A stretch of DNA of 64,000 nucleotides from Halomonas sp. I5-271120 (GTDB lineage: Bacteria; Pseudomonadota; Gammaproteobacteria; Pseudomonadales; Halomonadaceae). Positions within the stretch are counted from its first letter, which is position 1; each line of letters opens with the position of its first letter. Location: contig NZ_CP130701.1 of NCBI RefSeq assembly GCF_030553075.1, forward strand, positions 1,612,001-1,676,000, written 5' to 3'. Below are positions 1 through 8,333 of this stretch, in pieces. The translations under genes and the position numbers were made by a program. Under the pieces are notes generated by a model. The model worked only from the letters and a program-made list of their open reading frames with translations. It made no database searches and was not told the DNA's origin.

Positions 1-496
1 GCTCAAGCCGATGGCCGCCATCCTGCGGGCTGATCGAGGTCACCCGCGCCGGGCAGTGCCAATCAAGGGACAGCTCACCGAGCCGCTGATGCAGCACTCG
101 GCCCATCCAGGCATTGGGCAGCACATAGCCCAGCGCCTCGACGCCGAACTCCCCGGCATTCAGCCGGGTGGCCCCCAGCCGCCCGCGCTCGCTGACATGA
201 ATGCGGCGGATCGGCTCGGCCTCCTCGGCCATCGCCGTCCATAGCCCCAGCGCCTCGAAGCGATCTCGAGAGCCCTGGGCGATAGCGCTGGCCCGGGCAT
301 CGAAGCTCGGCTGATAGGCCGTCTCATCGAGGTCGGGCAGAGGATTGGCCTCGATCACCGCCACGTTAAGCCCCGACCGCTCGATCAGGGGCGCCAGGGC
401 ACAGGCCAGGCTCGCCCCCACCAGGCCGCCGCCGACGATGGCGATATCGACCCGCTGACACGGCCTATCCTGCGTTTTGCGGGCGTCTTGGGTCAT
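1..496 (-). CDS. ubiH: 2-octaprenyl-6-methoxyphenol hydroxylase UbiH (3' end beyond window)
   Basis: Only the first ~165 codons are present; the gene runs off the left edge. Starting from the ATG at 496, the N-terminus carries a Rossmann FAD-binding motif (IVGGGLVGASLACALA, about residues 20-35), followed by VIEANP and a FDARASAIAQGS segment typical of the UbiH/UbiF/VisC flavin monooxygenases. A RRIHVSERGRLGATR stretch is characteristic of UbiH. The family hydroxylates the ring of the ubiquinone precursor at the inner membrane. The order zapA / ygfB-pepP-ubiH is the classic gammaproteobacterial arrangement and supports UbiH over its paralogues. The C-terminal substrate domain cannot be examined. 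Confidence 0.88.
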   Translation of the reverse strand, partial: MTQDARKTQDRPCQRVDIAIVGGGLVGASLACALAPLIERSGLNVAVIEANPLPDLDETAYQPSFDARASAIAQGSRDRFEALGLWTAMAEEAEPIRRIHVSERGRLGATRLNAGEFGVEALGYVLPNAWMGRVLHQRLGELSLDWHCPARVTSISPQDGGHRLE

Positions 497-585
497 GCGC
501 TCTTGCATTCGCTTTCGCTCAACGTAAAGAAAATCTCGCCTTTACGTAAATTACGTAAGGCAGTCTTGTCGGCCGCTGGCGCTGA

Positions 586-1923
586 TCATTCCTTGGCCAT
601 CAGGGCTTCGATCTCTGCTACCCGCTTGGGCACTCCGGCGGTCAGCACCTCGTGGCCGTCGGCGGTCACCGCCACATCGTCCTCGATGCGGATGCCGATG
701 CTGCGGAAGGCCTCGGGAATGTCCTCGTCGTCGGGAATGTAGAGGCCGGGTTCCACGGTCAGTACCATGCCGGGCACCAGCGGGCGAGGCTCGCCGTCGC
801 GGCGGTAGCTGCCCACGTCGTGCACATCCAGGCCCAGCCAGTGGGAAGTAGAATGCAGGTAAAAGCGCTTGTAGCGCTCTTCGCTGATCACCGCCTCGAG
901 ATCACCCTCGAGCAGGCCAAGCTCCACCAGTCCGCGTGACAGGTCGCGCACCACGCCCTGGTGAATGGCGGCCAGGGTGGCGCCGGGCGTCACGGCCTCG
1001 ATGGCGCGCTCCTGGGCCGCCAGCACGATGTCGTAGAGCTGGCGCTGGGCGCTTGAGAAGCGGCCGTTGACCGGGAAGGTGCGGGTGATGTCGCCGGCAT
1101 AGAGATCGAACTCGGCGCCGGCATCGATCAGCACCAGTTCACCGTCCTCAAGCGGATCGTGGTTCTCAATGTAGTGCAGCACGCAAGCGTTGGCACCACC
1201 ACCCACGATGCTGTCGTAGGCCGGACCCTGGGCGCCCTGCCAGCGGAACTCATGCTCAAGCTCGGCCTGCAGGTGATACTCATGAAGGCCAGGACGGGCG
1301 GTACGCATGGCGCGCACATGGGCCTGCGCCGAGACCTCGCCGGCGTGGCGCAGCAGGGCGAGCTCGGCCTCGCTCTTGGCCAGACGCTGCTCGTGCAGCA
1401 GCGGGGCCAGGTCGGCCAGAGCCTGCGGAGCGATGGCGCCGCGCCGGGCGCGGCCCTTGAGCTCACTGCGCACCTCATCGGCAAGCGCCAGGCTCTCGGC
1501 GTCGTCGAGCAGCAGGTACAGCGTCTCGCGGCCATCGATCAACTCGGCGAGATGCTCGACCCGCACCGGGTTCTCGAAAGCCTCGTCGATGGCAAAGTGG
1601 GCCAGCGCTCCTTCGATGCCAAAGCGGATGCCGGTCCAGGCCTCGATGGCTGGGTTGCGCTCCTGACAGAACAGCACGCTTTCGCCGGCTTCACGCCCGG
1701 GCAGCAACAGCAGCAGAGCATCGGGTTCGGGGAAACCGGTCAGATAATGAAAATCACTGCGCTGGCGAAAGGGATAGTCGCTGTCATTGCTGCGCGTCGT
1801 AAGGCTTGCCGCAGGTAGCAATACGGCGCTCTGCGAGGGGAGGGCGGCCATCAGGGTCTGGCAGCGCTGGCGATACTCGTCCCGGCCGATGGCGGCCGGG
1901 CGGGGAAGCATTTCGGGTGACAT
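586..1923 (-). CDS. pepP: Xaa-Pro aminopeptidase (aminopeptidase P II)
   Basis: This M24-family metallopeptidase of 445 residues removes N-terminal residues preceding proline. The N-terminal creatinase-like domain (YPFRQRSDFHYLTGFPEPDA) precedes the pita-bread catalytic domain. Expected two-metal ligands are visible: the two Asp in LIDAGAEFDLYAGDITRTFP, His in HSTSHWLGLDVHD, Glu in TVEPGLYIP and Glu in GIRIEDDV. A GTG lies eight codons upstream at 1947, but the ATG at 1923 follows a clear AGGAG with about 6-base spacing, so I choose it. It lies 20 bases after the YgfB family gene and upstream of ubiH, probably in one operon. Confidence 0.93.
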   Translation of the reverse strand: MSPEMLPRPAAIGRDEYRQRCQTLMAALPSQSAVLLPAASLTTRSNDSDYPFRQRSDFHYLTGFPEPDALLLLLPGREAGESVLFCQERNPAIEAWTGIRFGIEGALAHFAIDEAFENPVRVEHLAELIDGRETLYLLLDDAESLALADEVRSELKGRARRGAIAPQALADLAPLLHEQRLAKSEAELALLRHAGEVSAQAHVRAMRTARPGLHEYHLQAELEHEFRWQGAQGPAYDSIVGGGANACVLHYIENHDPLEDGELVLIDAGAEFDLYAGDITRTFPVNGRFSSAQRQLYDIVLAAQERAIEAVTPGATLAAIHQGVVRDLSRGLVELGLLEGDLEAVISEERYKRFYLHSTSHWLGLDVHDVGSYRRDGEPRPLVPGMVLTVEPGLYIPDDEDIPEAFRSIGIRIEDDVAVTADGHEVLTAGVPKRVAEIEALMAKE

Positions 1924-1943
1924 CTCGACTCCTGAGACGGGGT

Positions 1944-2519
1944 TCACTGTTGTGGGGCGTCAACCTCTTCGACCTGCGGCTGGCCGGGATGTTGCTCGGT
2001 GTAGAGCAGCATGGCCGCCATGCGGGCATGTTCGGTAAGCGCGAAGAGGTCGTTCTCGTTCTCGCTGCTGTCATCCAGGTCGACCTCGATACCTGCCAGC
2101 GTCTGCAGATCGTCCAGCGCTTCACGCAAGTTCGCCGACCAGGCGTTGCGCGTTTCGGTGTCAACGGCCTGGACCAGCTCGAGAAAGCCCAGTGTCCACT
2201 CTTGCAGGCCCTGGGCGCGCTCGGCCAGGGAGAACAGGTCGTCAGGCAACAGCGGCTCGTAGTTGAGTTCGGCGGCGGCCAGGGCATCGAGGGCCTGACG
2301 ACGCCAGCCGAGCAGCACCTCGGCACTTTCCGGATCCCGCGGCTGCTCGATACCGAAAGTGGCGCACAGCTCATCGAGCCAGGCTTCGGCGCTAAGGTCA
2401 TTGAGCGCCAGGGCGCCGGCCAGTCGCCCATCCTGAAAGGCCGGAGACTGCATGCTGCCGTGCATCAGGAAGACATCGGCAACCGTGGAAAAGTCGAGGC
2501 GATCGTTGATCAGTGACAT
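1944..2519 (-). CDS. YgfB/YecA family protein (UPF0149)
   Basis: The 191-residue acidic protein begins MSLINDRLDFSTVADVFLMHGSMQSP, matching the YgfB branch of UPF0149, whose gene sits next to pepP in gammaproteobacteria. The biochemical role of the family is poorly defined; E. coli YgfB is not essential and P. aeruginosa YgfB has been linked to regulation. An upstream in-frame ATG at 2561 would add 14 residues with no family resemblance, while the ATG at 2519 follows AAGAG. It is the first gene of the ygfB-pepP-ubiH run and is divergent from zapA. Confidence 0.85.
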   Translation of the reverse strand: MSLINDRLDFSTVADVFLMHGSMQSPAFQDGRLAGALALNDLSAEAWLDELCATFGIEQPRDPESAEVLLGWRRQALDALAAAELNYEPLLPDDLFSLAERAQGLQEWTLGFLELVQAVDTETRNAWSANLREALDDLQTLAGIEVDLDDSSENENDLFALTEHARMAAMLLYTEQHPGQPQVEEVDAPQQ

Positions 2520-2660
2520 GAAACACTCTTGAATCGGGCCGGCGCGGCGGCCGGCGAACATGGCTTGCGTTGACCGCTCGCGAGCGGCTCTCTTATAGTG
2601 AATCGATATCTTTCATAGTAACGCATCGGGCCCATCGCTGGCCCGGTCTGGAGCCCACCG

Positions 2661-2960
2661 ATGACCGATGACGCCCGTCGCACTGCCGACATCACTCTTT
2701 TGGGCCGCAGCTACGTCATCGCCTGCCCACCGGATGAACAGGACCAGCTCGACCGCGCCGCCCGTTATCTGGATCGCGCCATGCATGGCATCCACTCCCA
2801 GTCCAAGGTGCTCGGCACCGAGAAGACCGCCATCATGGCGGCGCTGAACATCACCAATGAGCTCCTGCAGATGATCGACGAGCGCAAGGCCGATGAGGAG
2901 AGCCTCAACCGCCTCAACGAGCGTCTCGAACGAGCACTGGATGCTGGCAAGAGCGGCTGA
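2661..2960 (+). CDS. zapA: Cell division protein ZapA
   Basis: The 99-residue protein promotes FtsZ bundling at the Z ring. The N-terminal half (ADITLLGRSYVIACPPDEQDQLDRAARYLDRAM) is the conserved globular ZapA head. The rest (ITNELLQMIDERKADEESLNRLNERLERAL) is a heptad-patterned coiled coil that mediates dimer and tetramer formation. Length fits the family. The position between divergent ygfB and downstream 6S RNA plus the formyl-THF cyclo-ligase is the conserved zapA-ssrS-fau arrangement. Confidence 0.93.
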   Translation: MTDDARRTADITLLGRSYVIACPPDEQDQLDRAARYLDRAMHGIHSQSKVLGTEKTAIMAALNITNELLQMIDERKADEESLNRLNERLERALDAGKSG

Positions 2961-3007
2961 GCAATCTGCGCTTTGGCGCTTAGCCCCGCTCTGGTAGGAT
3001 GAAGGCG

Positions 3008-3189
3008 TTCCCTGGAATGTACGCCAGCCGTTACAGTCCCTCGAGCCTATGCGCATTACCCAGGGGGCCAAATGCTAGACAGACCCGTGTGCATGTCCGC
3101 GCGACGGAAAGCCTGACGGTCTGTCTGCGGCCACCCACCTTGAACCAATGGGTTCAAGGGCCAGAACGACAGCGGCATTCTGGGGAACC
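3008..3189 (+). ncRNA. ssrS: 6S RNA
   Basis: About 182 bases with 6S hallmarks. The 5' end (TTCCCTGGAATG) pairs with the 3' end (CATTCTGGGGAA) to form the closing stem. The CACCTTGAACCAATGGGTTCAAGG hairpin segment, centred near 3145, closely matches the conserved 3'-half helix of E. coli 6S RNA. Its place between zapA and the formyl-THF cyclo-ligase gene is the conserved location. 6S RNA mimics an open promoter and sequesters sigma-70 RNA polymerase in stationary phase. Ends are judged from pairing and could be off by several bases. Confidence 0.9.
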
Positions 3190-3223
3190 TCGATATCCGC
3201 CGCCCGCCGTGAGCTCGTACGCC

Positions 3224-3913
3224 ATGCCTCATGCGCCCTTGCCTGACACGACCTTCCCGCGTGAGTTCCATCACGACGAGAAAGCCCCCGATTTGTCATT
3301 CTCGACAGTCGCCGATACGCCGAAGCAACGCCGTGAGCTGCGCCGCACCCTGCGCCGCCGTCGTCGCGCGCTAACACCTCGACAGCAACGCCAGGCCGCC
3401 AAGGCTCTGTGTCGCCGCTTGCGTGGACTGCCGGAGTTTCGTCGCGCCAAGCGCGTGGCGCTCTATCTGCCTAACGATAGCGAAATCGATCCCCGGCCGC
3501 TGATCGCCTGGCTCGAGCGTCGCGGGGCAGAGGTCTATCTGCCGGTGCTGGCACCACTGACGCACAACCGGCTGTGGTTCGTGCGCTACCACGCAGGCAC
3601 GCCGATGGTCACCAACCGCTTCGGCATCCGCGAACCCGATACCCGGCACGGCGCCCATCGCGCCCGGCGCCTGCCCGCCTGGGCTCTGCAGCTGGTGCTG
3701 ATGCCGCTGGTCGGCTTCGATGATCAGGGGCAGCGCCTGGGCATGGGCGGCGGCTTCTACGATAGAAGCTTCGCCTTCACACGCCAGCGCGGCCCGCGCC
3801 CTCGGCTGATCGGCCTGGCCCATGAGTGCCAGCGTGTACCGACGCTGCCGGTGGCGAGCTGGGACGTGCCTCTGGACGCCATCGTAAGCGATGCCCGGGT
3901 GCTTAGGCCCTGA
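3224..3913 (+). CDS. fau: 5-formyltetrahydrofolate cyclo-ligase
   Basis: The enzyme converts 5-formyl-THF to 5,10-methenyl-THF using ATP. The core (RRELRRTLRRRRRALTPRQQ, ... RVALYLPNDSEIDP, ... LVLMPLVGFDDQGQRLGMGGGFYDR) matches the YgfA/MTHFS family; the MGGGFYDR phosphate-binding loop is intact. The reading frame stays open back through the 6S RNA gene to 2999, so the start is uncertain. I use the ATG at 3224 just after 6S RNA, but a TTG near 3294 would give a length closer to the family average of about 190-200. Cotranscription downstream of 6S RNA is the usual arrangement. Confidence 0.88.
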   Translation: MPHAPLPDTTFPREFHHDEKAPDLSFSTVADTPKQRRELRRTLRRRRRALTPRQQRQAAKALCRRLRGLPEFRRAKRVALYLPNDSEIDPRPLIAWLERRGAEVYLPVLAPLTHNRLWFVRYHAGTPMVTNRFGIREPDTRHGAHRARRLPAWALQLVLMPLVGFDDQGQRLGMGGGFYDRSFAFTRQRGPRPRLIGLAHECQRVPTLPVASWDVPLDAIVSDARVLRP

Positions 3914-4012
3914 GGACCCCCGGAGCCACCCCGTCAGGCTGGCACCCTCACGAGCGCCAGCACGCGACGCCCCCTCCAGGCCACGATGCCACCCTCGCAC
4001 TAAACTCGGGCC

Positions 4013-4060
4013 ACAAAAAAAGACCGGCCGCTGCCTGAGGGAGGCAGCGGCCGGTCTTTT
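4013..4060. terminator. Strong bidirectional Rho-independent terminator
   Basis: A long perfect inverted repeat (AAGACCGGCCGCTGCCT, loop GAGG or so, and its complement) spans about 4019-4060. It has an A run at 4014-4020 on the left, read as U's on the minus strand, and TCTTTT on the right. It can end the cyclo-ligase transcript and block read-through from the opposite side. The rest of 3914-4325 shows only a short imperfect direct repeat (TTAAAAGAACCTGG-like, about 4175-4210) and no credible gene. Confidence 0.85.
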
Positions 4061-4286
4061 GCCTAACCCCGCTTTAATACCGACCGATCACGCGCTCGGG
4101 TCATCGATGCGCGTCAGGGGTGGGAATACGGGTAGGGGCATTCACAGTCGGTCTGGCGTGGCTGTGATTAAAGGGGCTCAAAAGAACCTAGTTAAAAGAA
4201 CCTGGTTAAAGGAGCGCTGGTCGAATGAGCTCTGACTGAGCGCATAAGGCCTGAGAGATCGGATAAACCTTGCGATGAAAGCCAAA

Positions 4287-4309
4287 TGGTGACGCCTATC
4301 GCGTCACCA
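4287..4309 (-). terminator. Hairpin terminating the small membrane peptide gene
   Basis: The perfect inverted repeat TGGTGACGC / GCGTCACCA has a 5-base loop and is followed on the minus strand by a T-rich tract (TTTGGCTTT). It lies 17 bases after the stop codon of the 31-residue ORF. The U-tract is imperfect, so it is a moderate terminator candidate. Confidence 0.55.
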
Positions 4310-4325
4310 CAGGCTCAGCGAAGCA

Positions 4326-4421
4326 TCAGCTTCCGACCAGGGCCTGAGCGTAACCGGTGGCGACCACTCCGAGACCGAAGACCAGCACCAGCGCCATGAC
4401 CAGATCGGGCTTGCGTTTCAT
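4326..4421 (-). CDS. Small single-pass membrane peptide (31 aa, function unknown)
   Basis: A short ORF starting MKRKPDLVMALVLVFGLG encodes a positively charged N-terminus (KRK) and one hydrophobic segment (about residues 7-29), ending AQALVGS. It is probably an inner-membrane peptide with the N-terminus in the cytoplasm. The unit is complete: a GGAG ribosome site about 8 bases before the ATG, a sigma-70 promoter at 4482-4510 and a terminator-like hairpin 17 bases after the stop. I do not recognise a function. A signal-peptide-like reading (cut after GYAQA) would leave almost nothing mature, so a retained membrane peptide is likelier. Confidence 0.68.
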   Translation of the reverse strand: MKRKPDLVMALVLVFGLGVVATGYAQALVGS

Positions 4422-4481
4422 TGCCAACTCCGTGATGTCGTAACAAAAGATGAAAGCGTCGTCTGACTAACGACGTTTAAG

Positions 4482-4510
4482 ACTATAAGGCTAAGCCTAA
4501 AGAATGACAA
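4482..4510 (-). promoter_or_regulatory. Sigma-70 promoter of the 31-aa peptide gene
   Basis: On the minus strand TTGTCA (4510-4505) and TATAGT (4487-4482) are separated by exactly 17 bases. Each is one mismatch from consensus. The predicted leader is about 50 bases to the ATG at 4421. Confidence 0.65.
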
Positions 4511-4602
4511 TCGCCTTAATAGCCAGAACACATGATAAAACGCCTGCCACCTCTAAGGCTAGCCGTTAGTCAACACTTACCTACTGTTACGACTGCGGAC
4601 CA

Positions 4603-6117
4603 TCAGGCCATGAATAACCTATAGGCCGGATTATGGGTTTCTTTCCAGTACCGGTAACCGATAGCGTCGAAATATTCCTCGACATGAGAGCGATCGTCGC
4701 TGGGCATCTGCATGCCGACCAGCACCCGGCCATAGGCAGCACCATGGTTGCGGTAGTGAAACAGCGAAATGTTCCAGTCAGCCGGCAGGTGCGTCAGGAA
4801 GTTCATCAGGGCCCCGGGGCGTTCCGGGAACTCGAAGCGATAGACTTCTTCTTCGAACTGCTCCTTGGGTCGGCCGCCGCCCAGGTGGCGAATATGCAGC
4901 TTGGCCATCTCGTCATCGGTGAGATCAACCACCGGGTAGCCCTCGTCACGCAGCTTGGCGATCACCGCCTGGCGATCCTCGCCGCCCGGCTTGACCTGCA
5001 CACCGACGAAGATGTGAGCGGCGTCCGGGTCGGCGTAGCGGTAGTTAAACTCGGTGACCATGCGCTTGCCGATTGCCTTGCAGAAGCGCTTGAAGCTGCC
5101 CGGGCGCTCGGGGATGGTCACCGCCAGGATGGCCTCGCGCTGCTCGCCAAGTTCGGTGCGTTCGGCGATGTGCTGCAGGCGATCGAAGTTGGTGTTGGCG
5201 CCTGAGTTGATGCACAGAAGCGTCTCGCCCTCGGCGCCGTCACGCTGGATGTACTTCTTGAGGCCAGCCAGCGACAGGGCGCCGGAGGTCTCGGCCACCG
5301 CGCGGGTGTCCTCGAAGATATCCTTGACCGCGGCACACATCTCATCGGCGTTGACGGTGATGATCTCATCGATCAGATCCCTGGCGATGGCGAAGGGCAC
5401 TTCACCGGCCTGGGCCACCGCAACGCCTTCGGCGAAGACGCCGACCTGATCCAGCACCACTCGCTCACCGGCTTCCAGGGCAGCCTTGAAGCTGGCGCTG
5501 TCTTCGGATTCGACCCCGATGACCTTGATCTCGGGACGCAGGTACTTGATGTAGGCAGCCACGCCGGCGATCAGGCCACCGCCGCCCACCGGCACGAAGA
5601 CCGCATCCAGGCGGCCGCTGTGCTGGCGAAGGATTTCCACACCGATGGTGCCCTGACCCGCGACCACGTCGATGTCGTCGAAGGGTGGAATGTAGGTATA
5701 GCCGTGCTCGGCGATCAGCTCCTGAGCATGGGCGGCGGCGGCGGCAAAGGCATCTCCCTTGAGGATCACCTTGGCTCCCCGGGCGCGCACCGCCTGGACC
5801 TTGATTTCCGGGGTGATGCGCGGCATCACGATCACCGCCTTGACGCCCATCAGCTTGGCAGCCAGCGCCAGCCCCTGGGCATGGTTACCCGCCGAGGCGG
5901 CGATCACGCCCTTGGCCTTCTGCTCGTCGGAAAGCTGCGCCATCTTGTTGTAGGCACCACGGATCTTGAAGGAGTAGACCGGCTGCAGGTCTTCACGCTT
6001 GATCAGAATCTGGTTGTGCAGACGCTTGGAAAGGATGGTGGCCGCTGAAATCGGCGTTTCCCGTGCCGCTTCGTAGACCCGGGCGGTGAGTATCTTCTTG
6101 ACGGTTTCTTCGAGCAT
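4603..6117 (-). CDS. ilvA: Threonine ammonia-lyase, biosynthetic
   Basis: The 504-residue PLP enzyme deaminates threonine to 2-oxobutanoate, the first step of isoleucine synthesis. Visible are the PLP lysine context (LQPVYSFKIRGAYNKM), the AASAGNHAQGLALAA loop and the glycine-rich PVGGGGLIAGVA phosphate loop. Two ACT-like regulatory domains follow: RPGSFKRFCKAIGKR... and RPGALMNFLTHLPADWNISLFHYR. That is the isoleucine-inhibited biosynthetic form. The frame is open upstream, but MLEETVKKIL at 6117 is the family start. It is divergent from rpiA, as in many gammaproteobacteria. Confidence 0.96.
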   Translation of the reverse strand: MLEETVKKILTARVYEAARETPISAATILSKRLHNQILIKREDLQPVYSFKIRGAYNKMAQLSDEQKAKGVIAASAGNHAQGLALAAKLMGVKAVIVMPRITPEIKVQAVRARGAKVILKGDAFAAAAAHAQELIAEHGYTYIPPFDDIDVVAGQGTIGVEILRQHSGRLDAVFVPVGGGGLIAGVAAYIKYLRPEIKVIGVESEDSASFKAALEAGERVVLDQVGVFAEGVAVAQAGEVPFAIARDLIDEIITVNADEMCAAVKDIFEDTRAVAETSGALSLAGLKKYIQRDGAEGETLLCINSGANTNFDRLQHIAERTELGEQREAILAVTIPERPGSFKRFCKAIGKRMVTEFNYRYADPDAAHIFVGVQVKPGGEDRQAVIAKLRDEGYPVVDLTDDEMAKLHIRHLGGGRPKEQFEEEVYRFEFPERPGALMNFLTHLPADWNISLFHYRNHGAAYGRVLVGMQMPSDDRSHVEEYFDAIGYRYWKETHNPAYRLFMA

Positions 6118-6243
6118 CCTGATATCCCAAGGGCGTCGGCATGACCCAAAGCCATGCGACCAACGCGTGCGTGGCAAAACATCTATTGGTAGCAGACCCG
6201 CTGCCGTGGCGTCCAGCGCCTTCGACGCCGGGACAGGGGACCA

Positions 6244-6272
6244 TCAACACGGGCGCGGAACTGGCCTATAAT
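6244..6272 (+). promoter_or_regulatory. Putative rpiA promoter
   Basis: A perfect TATAAT (6267-6272) lies 17 bases downstream of TCAACA (6244-6249, 4 of 6 matches to the -35 consensus), about 50 bases before the rpiA start. Confidence 0.5.
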
Positions 6273-6324
6273 CGCGGCGCTTCTTCCGCCGATCCCAAAC
6301 TCCGACAACCCCAAGCGAGCTCTC

Positions 6325-7005
6325 ATGACCCAAGACGAACTGAAGGAGGCGGTAGCCGCCGCCGCCATCGAGGAAATTCGCCCGCTGCTCGGCAGCGAAG
6401 TGATCATCGGCGTCGGCACCGGCTCTACCGCCGACCGTTTCATCGACCGCCTGGCCGCTCTGCGCGACGACTTCAAGGCCGCCGTAGCAAGCTCCGAGGC
6501 CACCGCCAAGCGCTTGAAATCCCACGGCATCGACGTGGTCGAGATGAACTTCGCCGGCACGGTACCGGTGTACGTGGACGGCGCCGACGAGATCAACCCG
6601 CGCCTTGAGATGATCAAGGGCGGCGGGGCGGCCCTGACCCGCGAGAAGATCGTTGCTGCCTGCGCCCAGCGCTTCGTCTGTATCGCCGATGCCTCGAAGC
6701 AGGTAGACGTGCTGGGCGATTTCCCGCTGCCGGTGGAGGTGATCCCCATGGCTCGCTCCTACGTGGCCAGAGAGCTTGTGAAGCTCGGCGCCACGCCGGT
6801 CTATCGCGAAGGGGTGGTGACCGATAACGGCAACCAGATCCTCGACTGCTATGAGTTCATGATAGAGGACCCGGTGGCCATGGAGGCCCGCATCAACGCC
6901 ATCGTCGGCGTGGTCACCAACGGCCTGTTCGCCTCGCGCGGTGCCGATGTGCTGCTGCTCGGGGGTCCCCAGGGCGTGGCGCGCACCGAAAAAGACAAGG
7001 CGTAA
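6325..7005 (+). CDS. rpiA: Ribose-5-phosphate isomerase A
   Basis: The 226-residue enzyme interconverts ribose-5-phosphate and ribulose-5-phosphate in the non-oxidative pentose phosphate pathway. Conserved motifs are present: [13 protein letters not shown] phosphate loop, YVDGADEI and [14 protein letters not shown] with the catalytic Glu, and a C-terminal [10 protein letters not shown]. Its 3' end is only 8 bases from the convergent waaA stop. Confidence 0.96.
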   Translation: MTQDELKEAVAAAAIEEIRPLLGSEVIIGVGTGSTADRFIDRLAALRDDFKAAVASSEATAKRLKSHGIDVVEMNFAGTVPVYVDGADEINPRLEMIKGGGAALTREKIVAACAQRFVCIADASKQVDVLGDFPLPVEVIPMARSYVARELVKLGATPVYREGVVTDNGNQILDCYEFMIEDPVAMEARINAIVGVVTNGLFASRGADVLLLGGPQGVARTEKDKA

Positions 7006-7013
7006 GCGAGCAC

Positions 7014-8333
7014 CTACTTCGCCTTTATCATCCTCTCCAGGCCTTCCAGGGTGCGTGAGAGCGCGCCCCGGTTGGCCGCCACCACCTGCCGACCGGCTTC
7101 GCCGAGGCGTTCTCTGTCTGCCGGGTCGTCGATCAGCGCGCCCAAGGCCTTCGAAAGCGCTTCGGCATCGGCGACGTCGGTGAGCGCCCCTGCCTCACGC
7201 AGGGTCGCGGCGACATCGCTGAAATTCTCAAGTGATGGCCCGGTGACCACCGGCACTCCCCGCACCGCGGGCTCGAGCAGGTTGTGCCCGCCGATTGGCA
7301 CCAGGCTGCCGCCCACGAAGGCAACATCCGCGGCCCCATAGAAGGTCGAGAGCTCGCCCATGGTATCGCCAAGATAGACGTTCGTGTCGCGGCTGGGGCG
7401 CTCATTTTTTGATCGACGCGCCACACTCATGCCCTGCGCCTCACACAGTGCGGCGACATCATCGAAGCGCTGAGGGTGACGGGGGACCAGGATCATCAGC
7501 GCATCGGGGTGCGTCTCGAGCAGGCGCCGGTGGGCGTTGAGCAGCTGTTCATCTTCGCCCGGATGCGTCGAGCCGGCGACCCAGATCGGCCGCTCTCCGA
7601 GCCATGCATGTAAGCGCTCACTATCAGCAACATCCTCATCAGAGGCGCTCACATCGAACTTGAGCGAGCCCACTACGGTAGTGCCCGCACCGGCCATGCC
7701 CAGGGTTCGGTAGCGCTCAGCATCTTCGTCGGATTTGGCAGCCAGCCAGCCGACGTCGGCCAGCGCCGCCGCCATCAGCGGGCGGATCTTCATGTAACGC
7801 GCGAAGGCGCGGAGCGACAGGCGGCCGTTGACTACCGCGACCGGCACGCCGCGGCGTCGGCAGGCGGCAAGCAGGTTGGGCCATAGCTCGGTCTCGAAGA
7901 AGATCGCCTGCACCGGTGCGAGCCGGGCGACGAAGCGCCGCGCGGCACCGGGGAAATCCAACGGCACGAAGTGATGGCTCACTATCGCGCCAACGCCTTT
8001 TCCATTGAGGGTGTCGGCCAGCGCCTGAACCCGGTCGGCGCCGGTGGCCGTCATGGTGGTAACCACCAACTGGTGCCCGGGGCGAGCGGCGGCCAGCGCC
8101 TCGATCAGCGGACGCGCCGCCAGCACCTCACCCACCGACGCGCAGTGCAGCCAGGTGACGGGGCGCTCGCTGAGACCGTCAGCCGATGTGCCACTAGCGT
8201 TGCGGGGAATCATCCCCAGGCGTGCCAGCCTCGGGTGAGCAAGTGCCTGCTCACGCCATACCCGTCGCCAGATCAGCGGCGAAAGCACATAGAGCGCCCC
8301 CGAATAGAGGCAGCGCGGCCAGCAGGCAAGCAT
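7014..8333 (-). CDS. waaA: 3-deoxy-D-manno-octulosonic acid transferase WaaA (KdtA)
   Basis: The 439-residue membrane-associated GT-B enzyme adds Kdo to the lipid A precursor. An N-terminal hydrophobic anchor (LYSGALYVLSPLIW) precedes WLHCASVGEVLAARPLIEAL with its acceptor-side residues. Also visible are FFETELWPNLL, VNGRLS, WVAGSTHPGED and VGGSLVPIGGHNLLEPA. Its start ATGA-overlaps the hldE stop, so the two are translationally coupled. Presence of a KdkA-like gene nearby suggests a mono-Kdo, phosphorylated inner core, which cannot be settled from sequence alone. Confidence 0.94.
   Translation of the reverse strand: MLACWPRCLYSGALYVLSPLIWRRVWREQALAHPRLARLGMIPRNASGTSADGLSERPVTWLHCASVGEVLAARPLIEALAAARPGHQLVVTTMTATGADRVQALADTLNGKGVGAIVSHHFVPLDFPGAARRFVARLAPVQAIFFETELWPNLLAACRRRGVPVAVVNGRLSLRAFARYMKIRPLMAAALADVGWLAAKSDEDAERYRTLGMAGAGTTVVGSLKFDVSASDEDVADSERLHAWLGERPIWVAGSTHPGEDEQLLNAHRRLLETHPDALMILVPRHPQRFDDVAALCEAQGMSVARRSKNERPSRDTNVYLGDTMGELSTFYGAADVAFVGGSLVPIGGHNLLEPAVRGVPVVTGPSLENFSDVAATLREAGALTDVADAEALSKALGALIDDPADRERLGEAGRQVVAANRGALSRTLEGLERMIKAK

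Noticed and set aside
2999..3223. N-terminal extension of the formyl-THF cyclo-ligase
   Set aside because: The region is the 6S RNA gene; the encoded residues have no family similarity.
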